A stretch of DNA of 64,000 nt, from positions 635,001 to 699,000 of the forward strand of contig JAKZAN010000039.1 in the NCBI GenBank assembly GCA_023053545.1. Reading direction: 5' to 3'. The translations under genes were made by a program, and so were the position numbers. The stretch is from Lepidurus packardi. Taxonomy: Eukaryota; Arthropoda; Branchiopoda; Notostraca; Triopsidae. The notes under the pieces were generated by a model that searched no databases, was not told the DNA's origin, and worked only from the letters and a program-made list of their open reading frames with translations. Shown here piece by piece: positions 62,988 through 64,000 of this stretch; position 1 is the stretch's first letter; each line of letters begins with the position of its first letter.

Positions 62988-64000
62988 ATTCAGTCCGTAA
63001 TGAATAAGTTCAGTACGTATTGGATTAATTAAGTCCTAATGAATTAATTCAGTCCGTATGAAATTAATTCAGTCCGTAAGGAATTAATTAAGGAATTAAT
63101 TCAGTCCTTAAGGAATTAATTCAGTCCGTAAGGAATTATTTCAGTCCGTAATTAATTAATTCATTCCTTACGGAATTAATTAAGTCCGTAAGGAATTAAT
63201 TCAGTCCGTAAGGAATTAATTCAGTCCGTAAGGAATTATTTCAGTCCGTAATTAATTAATTCATTCCTTACGGAATTAGTTAAGTCCATAAGGAATAATT
63301 TCAGTCTGTAAGGATTTAATTATGTCGGTAATGAATTAATTCAGTCCGTAAGGAATTAATTCAGTCCGTAAGGAATTAATTCAGTAAGAAAGGAATTCAA
63401 TCAATCCTAAAGAATTAATTCAGTCCGTAAGGAAATAATTCAGTCCGTAAGGAATTAATTCAGTCCGTAAGGAATTAATTAAGGAATTAATTAAGTCCGT
63501 AAGGAATTAATTCAGTCCGTAGGGAATTAATTCAGTCCGTAAGGAATTAATTCAGTAAGAAAGGAATTCAATCAATCCTAAAGAATTAATTCAGTCCGTA
63601 AGGAAATAATTAAGTCCGTAAAGATTTAATTCAGTCCGTAAGGTATTAATTCAGTCCGTAGTGAATTAATTAAGTCCGTAAGGAATTAATTAAGTCCGTA
63701 AGGTATTAATTCAGTCCGAAAGGAATTAATGAAGTCCGTAAGGAATTAATTCATTCCGTAAGGAATTATTTCAGTCCGTAATGAATTAATTCATTCCTTA
63801 CGGAATTAATTAAGTCCGTAAGGAATTAATTCAGTCCGTAAGGAATTAATTCAGTCCGTAAGGAATTAATTCAGTAAGAAAGGAATTCAATCAATCCTAA
63901 AGAATTAATTCAGTCCGTAAGGAAATAATTCAGTCCGTAATGAATAAGTTCAGTACGTATTGGATTAACTAAGTCCGTAATGAATTAATTCAGTCCGTAT

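Larger units (their letters stand above)
14809..64000 (+). repeat. Satellite array, 20-bp monomer, right arm
   Basis: This is the continuation of the same array in the same orientation, about 2460 monomers, running past the end of the window. The monomer, the 12-bp and 19-bp length variants and the three marker cassettes are those of the left arm. One 37-bp non-satellite insertion lies at 47448-47484. No open reading frame, RNA gene or other mobile element is visible. Local families of higher-order repeats (listed separately) show that the array grew by repeated segmental duplication. An odd one-off monomer, GAAGTTAGTTATGAATTATT, lies near 45830. Confidence 0.98.

Noticed and set aside
1-64000. 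Telomeric repeat array
   Set aside because: The 20-bp monomer contains no TTAGG or TTAGGG-like core and is not G-rich on one strand, and it carries an LTR element of the Mag type rather than a telomere-specific retroelement.
1-64000. Assembly artefact producing the whole array
   Set aside because: The monomers differ, rare variants form consistent nested patterns, and the retrotransposon has a precise target duplication in phase with the monomer. Local collapse or expansion of units cannot be excluded without reads.

Overview
The window is almost entirely satellite DNA. It holds one very long, head-to-tail array of a 20-bp, A+T-rich monomer (consensus GGAATTAATTCAGTCCGTAA, 7 of 20 bases G or C). 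The array fills 1-10442 and 14809-64000 and runs off both edges. It is broken only by one complete LTR retrotransposon (10443-14808) and one 37-bp foreign insertion (47448-47484). I see no host protein gene, tRNA, rRNA, CRISPR array or bacterial-type feature.

Such an array plus a Ty3/gypsy-type element points to a eukaryotic heterochromatic region (pericentromere, centromere, B or sex chromosome). The element resembles the Mag lineage: very short LTRs, a primer site matching tRNA-Ser, and gag and pol in one frame. That lineage is common in insects, other invertebrates and some vertebrates, so an invertebrate animal is my best guess, held weakly. I do not recognise the satellite.

Layout. 1-10442: satellite, ending in two tandem 1170-bp higher-order units (7571-9910) and the start of a third related copy. 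10443-14808: the retrotransposon, sense strand +, with two identical 98-bp LTRs and a 6-bp target duplication (cgtaag). Its ORF encodes 1288 residues in the order Gag, protease, reverse transcriptase, RNase H, integrase. 14809-64000: satellite again. It is organised into local families of nested higher-order repeats: about 0.88 and 2.37 kb at 15.8-24.7 kb, 1.97 and 5.2 kb at 28.3-35.2 kb, 0.86 kb at 36-37.8 kb, 1.9 and 0.74 kb at 41.3-45 kb, 2.09 and 0.63 kb at 46-49 kb, 1.0 and 0.93 kb at 49.6-53.9 kb, 2.0 kb at 57.8-61 kb, and 0.92 kb at 61.4-63 kb.

Three divergent monomer cassettes recur and give the array its internal landmarks. One carries an EcoRI site and a 19-bp monomer. One carries an inverted monomer core (CCTTACGG in place of CCGTAAGG). 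One carries the palindrome TCCGTACGGA. The retrotransposon sits inside a higher-order unit whose sister copies lack it, so it arrived after that amplification. Repeat counts and boundaries were read by eye and are good to roughly one monomer unless an exact position is given.
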